64,000 nucleotides of DNA from Paraburkholderia phytofirmans OLGA172. Lineage in GTDB: Bacteria > Pseudomonadota > Gammaproteobacteria > Burkholderiales > Burkholderiaceae. A model generated the notes under the pieces. The model searched no databases. It had not been told where the DNA came from and saw nothing but the letters and a program-made list of their open reading frames with translations. A program made the translations under genes and the position numbers. Location of the stretch: contig NZ_CP014578.1 in NCBI RefSeq assembly GCF_001634365.1, positions 3,720,001 through 3,784,000 on the forward strand, given 5' to 3'. This document shows, one piece after another, positions 1 through 9,460 of the stretch; positions within the stretch are counted from its first letter, which is position 1; the number at the start of each line of letters is the position of its first letter.

Positions 1-2
1 AG

Positions 3-635
3 CGGCTAATCGCGGAAGGGCCGGGCGTGCTGTCCGACGCCGAAATGATCGTACTGGTGCTTGGCTCAGGCCTGCCCGGCCACGATGTGTTCAACGTCGC
101 GCGCACCCTGCTCGACCGGTTCGGCTCGCTGCGGGCAATGCTCGACGCAACCTATTCGGATTTCGACGGCCTGCGCGGCGTCGGCCCGGCAAAGAAGGCG
201 CAGTTGCTCGCCATCATGGAGATGGCGCGGCGCTCGCTGGTCGACAAAATGCGTGACCGATCGCTGATGAACTCGCCCGAGGCCGTACAAGACTATCTGC
301 GCCTGCGCATAGGCGGCATGACGCAAGAAGTCTTCGTGTCGCTCTTTCTCGACGCCAGGCATCGGTTGATCCGCTGCGAAGAAAGCGCACGCGGCACGCT
401 GACACGCATGGCGGTCTATCCGCGCGAGATCGCGCGGCGAGCCCTGAGTCTGAATGCCGCCAGCCTGATCGTCGCGCATAATCACCCTTCCGGCGCCGTC
501 CAGCCGAGCGCGAGCGACTGCCGACTGACGCATACGCTGCGCGACGCGCTTGCGCTGATCGACGTGCGGCTGATCGATCATCTGGTGATCGGCGCCGACG
601 ATACCTACTCGTTCGCCCGCGCCGGCTGGCCGTGA
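3..635 (+). CDS. radC: RadC family protein (JAMM/MPN+ domain), 5' end cut by window
   Basis: The reading frame is open from base 3 and already reads [15 protein letters not shown], which matches the region just after the N-terminus of RadC, so the true start lies left of the window. A helix-hairpin-helix stretch ([15 protein letters not shown]) is followed by the C-terminal JAMM metal-binding core with the signature HNHPSG and a downstream S..D (SASDC). RadC proteins were first linked to DNA repair, but their biochemical role is unsettled. The JAMM fold suggests a metal-dependent hydrolase or a DNA-processing factor. It lies upstream of rpmB–rpmG in the same direction, separated by about 240 bases with a promoter, so it is probably a separate transcription unit. 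The GTG at base 27 should not be used as the start because homology continues upstream of it. Confidence 0.93.
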   Translation, partial: RLIAEGPGVLSDAEMIVLVLGSGLPGHDVFNVARTLLDRFGSLRAMLDATYSDFDGLRGVGPAKKAQLLAIMEMARRSLVDKMRDRSLMNSPEAVQDYLRLRIGGMTQEVFVSLFLDARHRLIRCEESARGTLTRMAVYPREIARRALSLNAASLIVAHNHPSGAVQPSASDCRLTHTLRDALALIDVRLIDHLVIGADDTYSFARAGWP

Positions 636-693
636 AATGGGCTGAACCTGGGCCGCGGCAACGTCGCGCCGAGTTCGGCATCGCAAATAAGGT

Positions 694-723
694 TTGATTT
701 TGCGGCTTTTTTTCTGCTAGAAT
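694..723 (+). promoter_or_regulatory. Candidate sigma-70 promoter for rpmB-rpmG
   Basis: TTGATT at 694-699 and TAGAAT at 718-723 are separated by 18 bases, giving 4/6 and 5/6 matches to the sigma-70 consensus. This would leave a leader of about 145 bases before rpmB. Seen by eye only; the start site is not known. Confidence 0.5.
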
Positions 724-876
724 TCCGGTTTGCCTATTTCCAACCCCCTGTTCCGAAGCCACCAAGGCGTTCCGGAAAGGAAACGTGCCTCGAGTTTCAA
801 TAAACTCTTAGCGCGGCTCTTTTCGGGAAACTTTCACGGCGTTCGAACTCAGAATTAGCGTATTAGGAGTGCTCTC

Positions 877-1110
877 ATGGCACGCGTATGCCAAGTAACT
901 GGGAAAGCGCCGATGAGCGGCAACAACGTTTCCCACGCGAATAACAAAACCAAGCGCCGGTTCCTGCCGAACCTGCAAAACCGCCGTATTTGGGTGGAAA
1001 GCGAAAACCGTTGGGTGCGTCTGCGCGTTTCGAACGCCGGCCTGCGCCTGATCGACAAGAACGGTATCGACGCTGTGCTCGCAGATCTGCGCGCACGCGG
1101 TGAAGCCTAA
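877..1110 (+). CDS. rpmB: 50S ribosomal protein L28
   Basis: Encodes 77 residues beginning [20 protein letters not shown], the standard L28 N-terminus, with the conserved basic core [13 protein letters not shown] and the C-terminal [11 protein letters not shown]. Length is as expected for bacterial L28. It is a structural protein of the large ribosomal subunit. It lies 10 bases upstream of rpmG in the same direction, the usual pairing in proteobacteria, so the two are almost certainly co-transcribed. An AGGAG lies just before the ATG. Nothing is unusual in the sequence. Confidence 0.98.
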   Translation: MARVCQVTGKAPMSGNNVSHANNKTKRRFLPNLQNRRIWVESENRWVRLRVSNAGLRLIDKNGIDAVLADLRARGEA

Positions 1111-1120
1111 GGAGTAAATC

Positions 1121-1288
1121 ATGGCGAAAGGCGCACGCGACAAGATCAAGTTGGAATCGACCGCAGGCACGGGTCACTTCTACACGACTACGAAGAACAA
1201 ACGCAACATGCCGGAAAAGATGCTGATCAAGAAATTTGATCCGGTCGTCCGTAAGCACGTTGACTACAAGGAAACCAAGATTAAATAA
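1121..1288 (+). CDS. rpmG: 50S ribosomal protein L33
   Basis: A 55-residue protein starting [20 protein letters not shown] and ending with the typical [19 protein letters not shown], which is full-length L33. It has no zinc-binding cysteines, so it is the Cys-free form common in proteobacteria. The start ATG is preceded by GGAG (1111-1114). It follows rpmB by 10 bases and is closed by a strong hairpin terminator about 40 bases downstream. It is a small component of the large ribosomal subunit near the tRNA exit site. Confidence 0.97.
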   Translation: MAKGARDKIKLESTAGTGHFYTTTKNKRNMPEKMLIKKFDPVVRKHVDYKETKIK

Positions 1289-1325
1289 ATCTTGGCTCCT
1301 GCCTGACGAAGGCAAAAAGATTTGC

Positions 1326-1358
1326 AAAAAAGCCTCGCATTCGTGCGAGGCTTTTTTG
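1326..1358 (+). terminator. Rho-independent terminator after rpmG
   Basis: A perfect 9-bp inverted repeat AGCCTCGCA/TGCGAGGCT (1331-1339 and 1344-1352) with a TTCG tetraloop is followed by a T-run, and preceded by an A-run. This ends the rpmB–rpmG operon. Confidence 0.93.
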
Positions 1359-1525
1359 TTTTGTGCGCCCCAATATCGCGCTGCTTAGCGGCCCTTTGTC
1401 TACCAGGACAGTCTTATCCCGTTCGGCCAGCTTTCCCTCATCCGTTGTGACGCGTATCCTTTCTCGTTTTAGCGGCGTGCGAATGGCACACCGTCATGGC
1501 AAAACGAAAGACGGAGATGCAGGCG

Positions 1526-3124
1526 ATGGAATTCGATGTAGCGATTGTCGGTAGCGGTCTGGCAGGTTTGAGCGTCGCGCTCAATCTCGCGGAGACCCGG
1601 CGGGTTGCGGTGGTCGCCAAGCGATCGATGACCGAAGGTGCAAGCGATTGGGCGCAAGGCGGCATCGCCGCGGTACTGGATTCGGCGGACAGCATCGAAA
1701 ACCATGTGCGCGACACACTCATTGCGGGTGGCGGCCTGTGCGACGAGGCGGCAACGCGCTTCATCGTCGAGCACGGACGTGCCGCGATCGAATGGCTGAT
1801 TGAGCAAGGGGTGCCATTCACCAAAGACGACGCGGCCGAACTCGGCTTCCATCTGACACGCGAAGGCGGCCATAGCCATCGCCGCATCATTCATGCTGCG
1901 GATGCAACGGGCCATGCCGTGGTCACCACGCTCAGCGAGCGTGTACGCCATCATCCGAACATCACCCTGCTCGAAGACCACTACGCGATCGACCTGATCA
2001 CGTCCGACCGCCTCGGCCTGCCAGGCCGTCGCTGCCACGGTTTGTATGCACTCGATCTGCAAAGCGGCCGCACCGTGACAATCGAGGCGCCGCATACGGT
2101 GCTCGCCACCGGCGGCGCCGGCAAGGTCTATCTGTACACCACCAACCCCGACACCGCGACCGGCGACGGTATCGCGATGGCCTGGCGCGCGGGCTGCCGC
2201 GTGTCGAATATGGAATTCATCCAGTTCCATCCGACCTGCCTGTTCCATCCTTATGCGAAGTCGTTCCTGATCTCGGAAGCGGTGCGCGGCGAAGGCGGCA
2301 TTCTGAAGCTGCCGGACGGCACGCGCTTCATGCCGAACCACGACGAACGGGCCGAACTCGCGCCGCGCGACATCGTCGCGCGCGCGATCGACTTCGAGAT
2401 CAAGAAACGCGGCATTGATTGCGTGTATCTCGACATCAGCCATCAGCCGCCTGAATTCCTACGCGAACACTTCCCAACGATTCTGGCCCGCTGCCTGGAA
2501 TTCGGCATCGACATCACCAAAGAACCCATTCCGGTGGTCCCTGCCGCGCACTACACGTGCGGCGGCGTCGTGACGGATCTGGAAGGCCGGACTGATCTCG
2601 CGGGCCTCTATGCGGTCGGTGAAACGTCATGCACCGGCCTGCACGGCGCAAACCGGCTTGCCAGCAACTCCTTGCTCGAGTGCCTCGTGATCGGACGCTC
2701 CGCCGCGCAGGCCATCGAGGAAGAAGGCTTCAGCGCCGCCGTCCATGCGCCGCTGCCGGACTGGGACGAAAGCCGCGTGTCCGATCCGGACGAAGAAGTG
2801 GTGGTCGCGCACAACTGGGATGAACTGCGTCGCCTGATGTGGAACTACGTCGGCATCGTGCGGACGGACAAGCGGCTCGCGCGGGCCAGGCATCGGCTCG
2901 CCTTGCTCCGTGACGAGATTCACGAGTATTACGCGAACTTCAAGGTGAGCCGCGATTTGCTTGAATTGCGCAATCTGGTCGACGTGGCGTCGCTAATCGT
3001 CGAAGGCGCTCGCTCACGGCGTGAAAGCCGCGGCCTGCACTTCAGCCGCGATTGGCCGGCCACGTTGCCTAAAGCGCTGCCGACGGTGTTGTCACCAGAG
3101 CATGTGCGCAACCGCAATGTGTGA
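1526..3124 (+). CDS. nadB: L-aspartate oxidase
   Basis: FAD-dependent enzyme that oxidises L-aspartate to iminoaspartate, the first step of de novo NAD synthesis; NadA then condenses the product with dihydroxyacetone phosphate. The N-terminus has the dinucleotide-binding fingerprint [16 protein letters not shown]. Further along come the family motifs [41 protein letters not shown] and [18 protein letters not shown], and an Arg-rich helical C-terminus ([12 protein letters not shown]). I chose ATG 1526, where the protein begins [11 protein letters not shown], because GGAG lies 9 bases before it. An in-frame ATG at 1496 would add ten residues. The gene converges with nadC–nadA, which lie on the other strand just downstream, so the three genes for quinolinate synthesis are clustered but split into two facing units. 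Confidence 0.96.
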   Translation: MEFDVAIVGSGLAGLSVALNLAETRRVAVVAKRSMTEGASDWAQGGIAAVLDSADSIENHVRDTLIAGGGLCDEAATRFIVEHGRAAIEWLIEQGVPFTKDDAAELGFHLTREGGHSHRRIIHAADATGHAVVTTLSERVRHHPNITLLEDHYAIDLITSDRLGLPGRRCHGLYALDLQSGRTVTIEAPHTVLATGGAGKVYLYTTNPDTATGDGIAMAWRAGCRVSNMEFIQFHPTCLFHPYAKSFLISEAVRGEGGILKLPDGTRFMPNHDERAELAPRDIVARAIDFEIKKRGIDCVYLDISHQPPEFLREHFPTILARCLEFGIDITKEPIPVVPAAHYTCGGVVTDLEGRTDLAGLYAVGETSCTGLHGANRLASNSLLECLVIGRSAAQAIEEEGFSAAVHAPLPDWDESRVSDPDEEVVVAHNWDELRRLMWNYVGIVRTDKRLARARHRLALLRDEIHEYYANFKVSRDLLELRNLVDVASLIVEGARSRRESRGLHFSRDWPATLPKALPTVLSPEHVRNRNV

Positions 3125-3141
3125 TGTCTAAAGCTGAAGTG

Positions 3142-3178
3142 AAAAAGCCATCGCGGGTTTCCCAGCGACGGCTTTTTC
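3142..3178. terminator. Bidirectional terminator between nadB and nadC
   Basis: A GC-rich hairpin (GCCATCGCGGG against CCCAGCGACGGC) is flanked by an A-run on the left and a T-run on the right, so it can stop transcription from nadB on + and from nadA–nadC on −. Confidence 0.85.
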
Positions 3179-3207
3179 ATTGACTGCGAGCGCTTAGGCG
3201 CGTGCGC

Positions 3208-4119
3208 TCAGACGATCCGCATCGAGTAATCCGTTGCGCGCACATCTTTGGTCAGCGCACCGATCGACACACGGTCGACGCCCGTTTCCGCGATGGTCCG
3301 CACCGTCTCGAAGTTCACACCGCCGGACACCTCCAGCACCGCCCGCCCTGCCGTAATACGCACTGCGTCGCGCATCGCATCGAACGAAAAGTTATCCAGC
3401 AGAATGGATTGCGCGCGATGCGCCAACGCGGTTTCCAATTGCGCCAGCGTTTCGACTTCGATCTGGATCGACACGCCCGCATTCAGCGCGAGCGCCGCAT
3501 CCATCGCCGCACCGACGCCACCCGCTGCGGCGATGTGGTTTTCCTTGATCAGAATGCCGTCGTATAACGCAAGCCGCTGATTCGCTCCGCCGCCCACGCG
3601 CACTGCGTATTTCTGCGCGAGCCGCAAGCCCGGCAAGGTCTTACGTGTATCGAGGATGCGCGTCTGAGTGTGGGCAATCGCGTCGACATAACGGCGCGTT
3701 GCGCTCGCCACGCCCGACAGCAGTTGCAGGAAATTCAGCCCATTGCGCTCGGCTGTCAACAGCGCTCGAACAGGGCCGCGCAGCTCGCAGACCGGCGCGT
3801 CCGCTGTCATCCGATCACCCTCGCGATAACGCCATTGCACGTCGATACGCGGATCGACCTGGCGCATCACCGCGTTGAACCATGGCACACCGCACAGCAC
3901 GGCATCTTCGCGCACGATAATGCGTGCATCACGCAGGTCGTCTGCGGGGACAAGGCGGCCGGTCTGATCGCCTGCGCCAACATCTTCGGCCAGCGCGTCG
4001 GCGACGTTGCGGGCTAACGCGGCATCGAACGCCGCACCGTACTGCGCATGAATCTCTGCGAACAGCGGCGACACCGCCTCGGCCTGATTGAGTTCCACAG
4101 CCCCTTCAACTGCCCCCAT
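3208..4119 (-). CDS. nadC: Nicotinate-nucleotide pyrophosphorylase (quinolinate phosphoribosyltransferase)
   Basis: Decarboxylating transfer of phosphoribose from PRPP to quinolinate, yielding nicotinate mononucleotide, the third step of NAD de novo synthesis. The frame contains DALAEDVGAGDQTG near the N-terminus, the conserved RTVLDTRKT-like stretch TRILDTRKTLPGLR, the motif GGGANQRLALYDGILIKENH, and the C-terminal EVSGGVNFETVRTIAETGVD. It is 303 residues if started at the ATG (4119-4117) that overlaps the nadA stop as TAATG. The frame stays open further upstream, but that part lies inside nadA and has no family similarity. The overlap indicates translational coupling with nadA. Confidence 0.95.
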   Translation of the reverse strand: MGAVEGAVELNQAEAVSPLFAEIHAQYGAAFDAALARNVADALAEDVGAGDQTGRLVPADDLRDARIIVREDAVLCGVPWFNAVMRQVDPRIDVQWRYREGDRMTADAPVCELRGPVRALLTAERNGLNFLQLLSGVASATRRYVDAIAHTQTRILDTRKTLPGLRLAQKYAVRVGGGANQRLALYDGILIKENHIAAAGGVGAAMDAALALNAGVSIQIEVETLAQLETALAHRAQSILLDNFSFDAMRDAVRITAGRAVLEVSGGVNFETVRTIAETGVDRVSIGALTKDVRATDYSMRIV

Positions 4120-5258
4120 TACGCCGCTCCCACGTTCGAATACAGTTGTGCGTCGCGCGCGAGATCGCCGCTGGCTTGCACGCGCTTCTTGTGACGCGCC
4201 GCGAAGTCGAGCATCCGGTCGATCGGCAGACGCGCCCGCTCGCCGATCACTCGATCGACGAAGATTTCGTTGTGGCCGCGGTCGAGCACCTCGGCCAAGT
4301 TGGCGAGGCCGTTCATCGCCATCCACGGACAATGCGCGCAACTCTTGCAGGTCGCGCTGTTGCCAGCCGTGGGCGCGGCGATCAACGTCTTGCCGGGCGC
4401 CGCAAGCTGCATCTTGTGCAGAATGCCGAGATCGGTCGCCACGATGAAATGCGTCGCGTCGAGTTTTTGCGCGGCGTCGATCAACTGGGTTGTCGAACCC
4501 ACCACGTCCGCTTGCGCGACCACGTTAGCCGGCGACTCCGGATGCACCAGCACTTTCGCGCCCGGATATTCGGCGCGCAACAGATCGAGTTCAATGCCCT
4601 TGAATTCGTCGTGCACGAGACACGAGCCCTGCCACAGCAGCATGTCCGCACCGGTCTTGCTCTGGATATAGCTGCCGAGGTGCCGATCCGGCGCCCAGAT
4701 GATCTTTTCGCCGCGTGCGTGCAGGTCGGCAACGATTTCCAGCCCGATCGACGACGTCACCATCCAGTCCGCACGAGCCTTAACGGCCGCGCTGGTGTTC
4801 GCGTACACGACCACCGTGCGATCCGGGTGAGCGTCACAGAAAGCCGAGAACTCATCGACCGGACAGCCCAAGTCGAGCGAACAGGTCGCGTCGAGATCAG
4901 GCATCAGAATGCGCTTGTCCGGACTCAGGATTTTCGCGGTCTCGCCCATGAAGCGCACGCCCGCCACCACCAGCGTTTGCGCCTCGTGATCGCGACCGAA
5001 ACGCGCCATTTCCAGCGAATCGGCCACGCAACCGCCGGTTTCGTCGGCGAGCTCCTGCAGTTCCGCGTCGACGTAATAGTGCGCGACGAGCACGGCTTTC
5101 TCGCGCTTAAGCAATGCGCGGATGCGCTCCTTCAACGCCACCTTCTGTTCCGCCGACGGCACGTCGGGCACCTTCGCCCACGCCTGCCCGATCCCGCAGG
5201 TCGTGCTCTGCGCCTGTGGCCGGTCGTATTCGACGGTCCTGATCGCCTGCTGATCCAT
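4119..5258 (-). CDS. nadA: Quinolinate synthase A
   Basis: Oxygen-sensitive [4Fe-4S] enzyme that condenses iminoaspartate with dihydroxyacetone phosphate to quinolinate. The protein (379 residues from this ATG) contains [27 protein letters not shown] in the N-terminal third, [26 protein letters not shown] and the C-terminal [13 protein letters not shown], which supplies a cluster cysteine. The start is set by a GAGGAG ribosome site 6 bases upstream, visible as TCTCCTC on the + strand; an upstream in-frame ATG would add 29 residues and read through a terminator, so I reject it. It overlaps nadC by one base. No NadR- or NrtR-type operator was recognised. Confidence 0.96.
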   Translation of the reverse strand: MDQQAIRTVEYDRPQAQSTTCGIGQAWAKVPDVPSAEQKVALKERIRALLKREKAVLVAHYYVDAELQELADETGGCVADSLEMARFGRDHEAQTLVVAGVRFMGETAKILSPDKRILMPDLDATCSLDLGCPVDEFSAFCDAHPDRTVVVYANTSAAVKARADWMVTSSIGLEIVADLHARGEKIIWAPDRHLGSYIQSKTGADMLLWQGSCLVHDEFKGIELDLLRAEYPGAKVLVHPESPANVVAQADVVGSTTQLIDAAQKLDATHFIVATDLGILHKMQLAAPGKTLIAAPTAGNSATCKSCAHCPWMAMNGLANLAEVLDRGHNEIFVDRVIGERARLPIDRMLDFAARHKKRVQASGDLARDAQLYSNVGAA

Positions 5259-5331
5259 AATCTCCTCTGCCCTCGCTCTGCCGCCGCGGACCGTCAATCG
5301 CGTGTCGTTGAAATTGCCGCGGCCCAAAAAG

Positions 5332-5358
5332 CAAAACCCCGCCAACGCGGGGTTTTGT
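5332..5358 (-). terminator. Rho-independent terminator after the desaturase gene
   Basis: A 10-bp inverted repeat AAAACCCCGC/GCGGGGTTTT with a 4-base loop. Read on the − strand it is followed by a T-rich stretch, so it stops transcripts from the desaturase gene before nadA. Confidence 0.88.
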
Positions 5359-5400
5359 GACGTAACGAAATTTTAATGGATTTCGCGCTCAGGCATGCGA

Positions 5401-6597
5401 TCAAGCATAACGGCGCAGGCGCATCGCGAAGTCTTGCAGTGCTTTGATACCGCTTTGCTCTGCGCGATGACACCAGTCTTGCAACTGAATCAGCAGTTGA
5501 TCGCGCGACGCATTCGAGCGCTCCCACATCGCCGCCAGTTCATTGCGCATGTCGATGTAGGTCTTGAGCTTCTGGCTGTTCGCGAAGATTTGCGGCAACT
5601 GGCGCTTCTGCGGCTCGTCGAGACCCGCTTCTTCCTTGTGGAACCAGCTACGCGCACCGCGCATCACCTGATATTTCTCGCGCGCGCCAACTTCCTTCAG
5701 GTGCGCCAACTCCTGGCGGTAAGCACGCTTGAGCGCCTTGCCGTAACGCGCCATCACTTCGTAGCGGTTTGCCAGCACGGCTTGCAACGTGTCCTGGTCA
5801 AGCACCAGCTTGCCGGTGGTCAGACGCGGCGTAGGCGCGATCTTCTTTACCTTGGCCAGACGAAACGCCGACATGATGCGGATGTACATCCAGCCGATAT
5901 CGAACTCGTACCACTTGTTCGACAGCTTGGCCGAAGTCGCATACGTGTGGTGATTGTTATGCAGCTCTTCACCGCCGATGATGATGCCCCACGGGAAGAT
6001 GTTGGTGCTGGCATCCGACGAGTTGAAGTTGCGGTAGCCCCACCAGTGCGCGAGGCCGTTCACCACACCGGCCGCCCAGAACGGAATCCAGATCATCTGC
6101 ACGGCCCAGATGGTCAGGCCGACGACGCCGAACAGCGCGACGTTCAGCACCATCATCAGGCTCACGCCGAGGATCGGGTACTTGGTGTAGACGTTGCGTT
6201 CCATCCAGTCATTCGGCGTGCCGTGACTGAATTTGCGCATCGTTTCTTCATTCTTGGCTTCGGAACGATACAGTTCCGCGCCTTCGAGCAGCACCTTCCA
6301 GATGCCACGCGTTTGCGGGCTGTGCGGATCTTCTTCGGTCTCGCACTTGGCGTGGTGCTTGCGGTGAATCGCGGCCCACTGGCCGGTCAGCATGCCGGTG
6401 GTCATCCACAACCAGAAGCGGAAAAAATGACTGACGATCGGATGCAACTCCAGCGCACGGTGCGCCTGGCAGCGATGCAGATAGACCGTTACGCCAATGA
6501 TCGTGATGTGCGTTGCGACCAGCGTGTACAGCACAAGTTGCCACCACGAGAAGTGCAGCAGGCCGTGGGCAAGGAAATCGAGCAAGGAATTCAACAA
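5401..6597 (-). CDS. Membrane acyl-CoA/fatty-acid desaturase (delta-9 type)
   Basis: A 398-residue integral membrane di-iron desaturase. It carries the three histidine boxes of the family: HRCQAH at about residues 41-46, HRKHH at about 78-82 and HNNHH at about 215, set between hydrophobic segments (for example LVLYTLVATHITIIGVTVYL and the VLNVALFGVVGLTIWAVQMIW region). Enzymes of this family insert a cis double bond in acyl chains of CoA esters or membrane lipids and help control membrane fluidity, often at low temperature. The last 150 residues form a charged cytosolic extension (RQELAHLKEVGAREKYQV). It is a single-gene unit with its own terminator. The substrate (acyl-CoA or phospholipid) cannot be told from sequence. 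Confidence 0.9.
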   Translation of the reverse strand: MLNSLLDFLAHGLLHFSWWQLVLYTLVATHITIIGVTVYLHRCQAHRALELHPIVSHFFRFWLWMTTGMLTGQWAAIHRKHHAKCETEEDPHSPQTRGIWKVLLEGAELYRSEAKNEETMRKFSHGTPNDWMERNVYTKYPILGVSLMMVLNVALFGVVGLTIWAVQMIWIPFWAAGVVNGLAHWWGYRNFNSSDASTNIFPWGIIIGGEELHNNHHTYATSAKLSNKWYEFDIGWMYIRIMSAFRLAKVKKIAPTPRLTTGKLVLDQDTLQAVLANRYEVMARYGKALKRAYRQELAHLKEVGAREKYQVMRGARSWFHKEEAGLDEPQKRQLPQIFANSQKLKTYIDMRNELAAMWERSNASRDQLLIQLQDWCHRAEQSGIKALQDFAMRLRRYA

Positions 6598-6799
6598 GGC
6601 AATTTACCTGTGGAACAAGAGACGCCAGACACAAGCAAAATGCGTGTGTCAAGAAAGTGAAAGCATACAGCGGGATTGGACGATATTCTACTTGAAGCGT
6701 TCCAAGTGTTTGTAACAAATAGGGATTTTTTGTGCGACATCAACCGGACGGAAGCGCCGGAGCTTGTTTTTTGACCTGCAGGCGGGTCCGAAGTGCCCG

Positions 6800-8155
6800 T
6801 CAGTGGGCGCTGTCGGCCTGATTAGCCGCGGCAGCGGTCATTGTTACCTCTCGCTGCATCGCGTCGCTCACGTTACCGACGATTCGCACCTCGCGTTGCG
6901 CGAAAGGAATCGAGATGTCATGTTCGGAGAATAGACGCCAGATGTTGCGATTCACGGCCGAGCGCACGCCAGAGGTGCCCGTCGCCGCGTCTTCGATCCA
7001 GAAACCCAGTTCGAGGTTGATGCCGTCGGGGCCGAAGCCAACCAGATAGGGCGCAGGCGCCGGCTCCTGCAGCACCCGCGCGACACCTTGCGCGGCTTGG
7101 GCGAGCAGCGCCATCGCCTGCTCGACGTCAGAGGAGTAGGCGACCTGTACGGCCGCCTTGGCGTAGCCGCGCGTCAGATAGGAGGACTGGTTCTGCACCA
7201 CGTCCGTAATCAGCTTTTCATTCGGGATCAGCGTTTCGATCCCGTCCAGACCGCGCACCACCGTATAACGCGTGCGGATCTGCGTGACCATGCCCTGCAG
7301 GCCGCTGACGTTGATCGTGTCGCCGATGCGCAGCGAGCGGTCGATCAGGATGATGAAGCCCGAGACGTAATTGCTGGCGATTTTCTGCAACCCGAACCCA
7401 AGCCCCACGCCCAGCGCGCCGCCAAACACCCCCAGCACCGTAATGTCGATGCCGACCAGCGACAGACTGATCAGCACCGCCGCCAGCACGAACGCAGCAC
7501 GCCCGACCCGCGCCACCACCACTTTGAGGTTGGCGTCGAGCGTCTTTGAGCGCATCAGGCGGTCTTCGAACGTGGCGCCGAGCCACATCGCGACGATCAT
7601 CGTCACGCCCACCCACAGCAGGCCCGTGGTGAGCGAGAGCACCGTCATGTGCGCATTCGCGACCTTGAAGTGCACGCTGCCCATCCAGGCGATCACGTCG
7701 TCCTGAATGCCCATCACGGTGAGCACCATGCCGACCCAAACGACCAGCGAGACGACCTTCTCCACCAGGAACAGCCCGGGATGCGTCGCGCCGTCCTGGC
7801 TGAAGACCCGCCGCGCGAAGAAAAACACGATATAGATCAGGCCTATACCGAACAACGGCACCAGCGCCAGATCGAGCAGCGCGGTGTGCATGAACTGGCC
7901 GGTGATCGCCTGCGCGACCCAGACGAGCGCCGCCCCGATCAGCGGAAAGAACGCACGGTTCAGGCTTTCCGCGCCGAAACGCAGGGTCTGGTAACGCGTC
8001 TGGCGCCGCAGATCGAGCGTGCGGCGCAACAGGCGCGCGAGCAGCCACGCGACGACGAGCGTGCCAAGCAGCGCGCCGGCCTGCCACAGCATCACCGGCT
8101 GGCCGAAGTCGCGCGCGAGGTCGCTGAACATGTGAGGAAAAATACGGTTTTGCAT
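6800..8155 (-). CDS. MscS-family mechanosensitive ion channel protein
   Basis: A 451-residue membrane protein with several hydrophobic N-terminal segments (about residues 20-45, 75-100, 115-135, 150-170, 195-215), followed by the conserved MscS pore helix and beta domain: GVFGGALGVGLGFGLQKIASNYVSGFIILIDRSLRIGD, then the beta-domain segment VSGLQGMVTQIRTRYTVVRGLDG. The Gly/Ala-rich pore helix and the IDRSLRIGD sequence are diagnostic. Family members open under membrane tension and release solutes during osmotic downshift. The larger-than-MscS size indicates extra N-terminal helices, as in the YbdG/YnaI-like groups. No strong ribosome site precedes the chosen ATG, so the exact start is uncertain. 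It lies 45 bases downstream of the rsmB-like gene and is probably in the same unit. Confidence 0.92.
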   Translation of the reverse strand: MQNRIFPHMFSDLARDFGQPVMLWQAGALLGTLVVAWLLARLLRRTLDLRRQTRYQTLRFGAESLNRAFFPLIGAALVWVAQAITGQFMHTALLDLALVPLFGIGLIYIVFFFARRVFSQDGATHPGLFLVEKVVSLVVWVGMVLTVMGIQDDVIAWMGSVHFKVANAHMTVLSLTTGLLWVGVTMIVAMWLGATFEDRLMRSKTLDANLKVVVARVGRAAFVLAAVLISLSLVGIDITVLGVFGGALGVGLGFGLQKIASNYVSGFIILIDRSLRIGDTINVSGLQGMVTQIRTRYTVVRGLDGIETLIPNEKLITDVVQNQSSYLTRGYAKAAVQVAYSSDVEQAMALLAQAAQGVARVLQEPAPAPYLVGFGPDGINLELGFWIEDAATGTSGVRSAVNRNIWRLFSEHDISIPFAQREVRIVGNVSDAMQREVTMTAAAANQADSAH

Positions 8156-8200
8156 GATGCAGCCGAAATCGCCTGCGCGCCGGCGGATAACCTGTTGCGT

Positions 8201-9460
8201 TTAGCTCTGGCGTTCCAGCACGGCTGCGAAGAAGCCGTCAGTGGCGTGGCGATGCGGCCACAGCGACAGGTAATCGCCCATTTCCAGGTCGATGCGCTGC
8301 TCGGCGAGCACGTCGCGCGCCGGCACCAAAGCGAAGTCCGGATGATCGGCGAGGAACTGCTGCACGACGGCTTCGTTTTCCGCTTCCAGAATCGAGCAGG
8401 TCGCGTAGACGAGACGGCCGCCCTTCTTCACCAGGCGCGAGGCGCTGGCCAGAATCGACGCCTGCTTCGGCGCCAGTTCGGCCACCGATTCCGGCGACTG
8501 GCGCCACTTCAGGTCCGGATTCCGGCGCAGCGTACCCAGCCCGCTGCATGGCGCATCGACCAGCACGCGGTCGATCTTGCCGGCCAGACGCTTGATCTTC
8601 GCATCGTGTTCGCTGTCAATCAGCACCGGATTCACGTTCGACAGCCCGCTACGCGCGAGGCGCGGCTTGAGCTTGGCCAAACGCCGCTCGGAGATGTCGA
8701 ATGCGTACAGGCGCCCGGTGGAGCGCATCGCCGCGCCCAGCGCCAGCGTCTTGCCGCCCGCGCCCGCGCAGAAATCCACGATCATTTCGCCGCGCTTGGG
8801 CGCAACCAGCGAACACAGCAGCTGGCTGCCCTCGTCCTGCACTTCGACCCAGCCATGCTGGAACGCGTCCAGCTTGGTGAGCGGCGGCTTGCCGACCACC
8901 CGCACGCCGAACGGTGCGAAAGGCGTTGCACCACCTTCGATACCGGCCTTCGACAGCGCGTTCAGCACGTCGTCGCGACTTGCCTTGATCGGGTTCGCGC
9001 GCAGATCCAGCGGCGCCGGATAGTTCAGCGCGGCGGCCAGTTGCGCCAGTTCAGCGGGTTCAAAGCGCTTGGAGAGCGCCTGATAGATCCAGTCGGGCAA
9101 ATTCAGGCGAATTCGCAGCGGCAGGCTTTCCGGGTCGATCATGGCGACGTGTTCGAGCCAGCGCGACTCGGCTTCCGACACGAATGGCTTGAGCGCGGTA
9201 CGCCCGGCCGTCTGCATCAGTCCCAGCAAGGCCATGCGGCGGGCCGGGCTGCCCGCTCCGCCTTCGGCCAGGTGGGCGAATTCCATCCGGCGGCGCAGCA
9301 CCGCGAAGACCGCCTCGGCGATCACGCCGCGCTCGCCGTGCCCGAGCTTCGGATGCGCGCGGAAAAAGCGGCTCGTCGTGGCGTCGGCCGGGCCGTTCAG
9401 TCTCAGGACTTCAGCCAGCAAAGTCTCAGTTTGTCCAATCAAAAAACCATGTAATCTCAT
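8201..9460 (-). CDS. rsmB: RsmB/NOP family SAM-dependent RNA (cytosine-C5) methyltransferase
   Basis: About 419 residues. The N-terminal half resembles the NusB-like RNA-binding region of RsmB, and the C-terminal half is a Rossmann methyltransferase. Visible motifs are VDFCAGAGGKTLALGAAM (SAM binding), RLYAFDISERRLAKLKPR, VLVDAPCSGLGTLRRNPDLKW (motif IV with its cysteine) and YATCSILEAENE (motif VI with the catalytic cysteine). Both catalytic cysteines are present. RsmB modifies C967 of 16S rRNA; the exact target here is inferred. ATG 9460 overlaps the purN stop as ATGA, favouring this start over one 36 bases upstream inside purN. Confidence 0.85.
   Translation of the reverse strand: MRLHGFLIGQTETLLAEVLRLNGPADATTSRFFRAHPKLGHGERGVIAEAVFAVLRRRMEFAHLAEGGAGSPARRMALLGLMQTAGRTALKPFVSEAESRWLEHVAMIDPESLPLRIRLNLPDWIYQALSKRFEPAELAQLAAALNYPAPLDLRANPIKASRDDVLNALSKAGIEGGATPFAPFGVRVVGKPPLTKLDAFQHGWVEVQDEGSQLLCSLVAPKRGEMIVDFCAGAGGKTLALGAAMRSTGRLYAFDISERRLAKLKPRLARSGLSNVNPVLIDSEHDAKIKRLAGKIDRVLVDAPCSGLGTLRRNPDLKWRQSPESVAELAPKQASILASASRLVKKGGRLVYATCSILEAENEAVVQQFLADHPDFALVPARDVLAEQRIDLEMGDYLSLWPHRHATDGFFAAVLERQS

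Noticed and set aside
4122..4341. A longer nadC start upstream of 4119
   Set aside because: The extension lies in nadA and is not conserved; the TAATG overlap gives a normal-length protein.
7649..9454. A 601-codon open frame on + opposite the MscS and rsmB-like genes
   Set aside because: It spans two well supported − strand genes and is rich in Arg, Gln and His, which is shadow-like.
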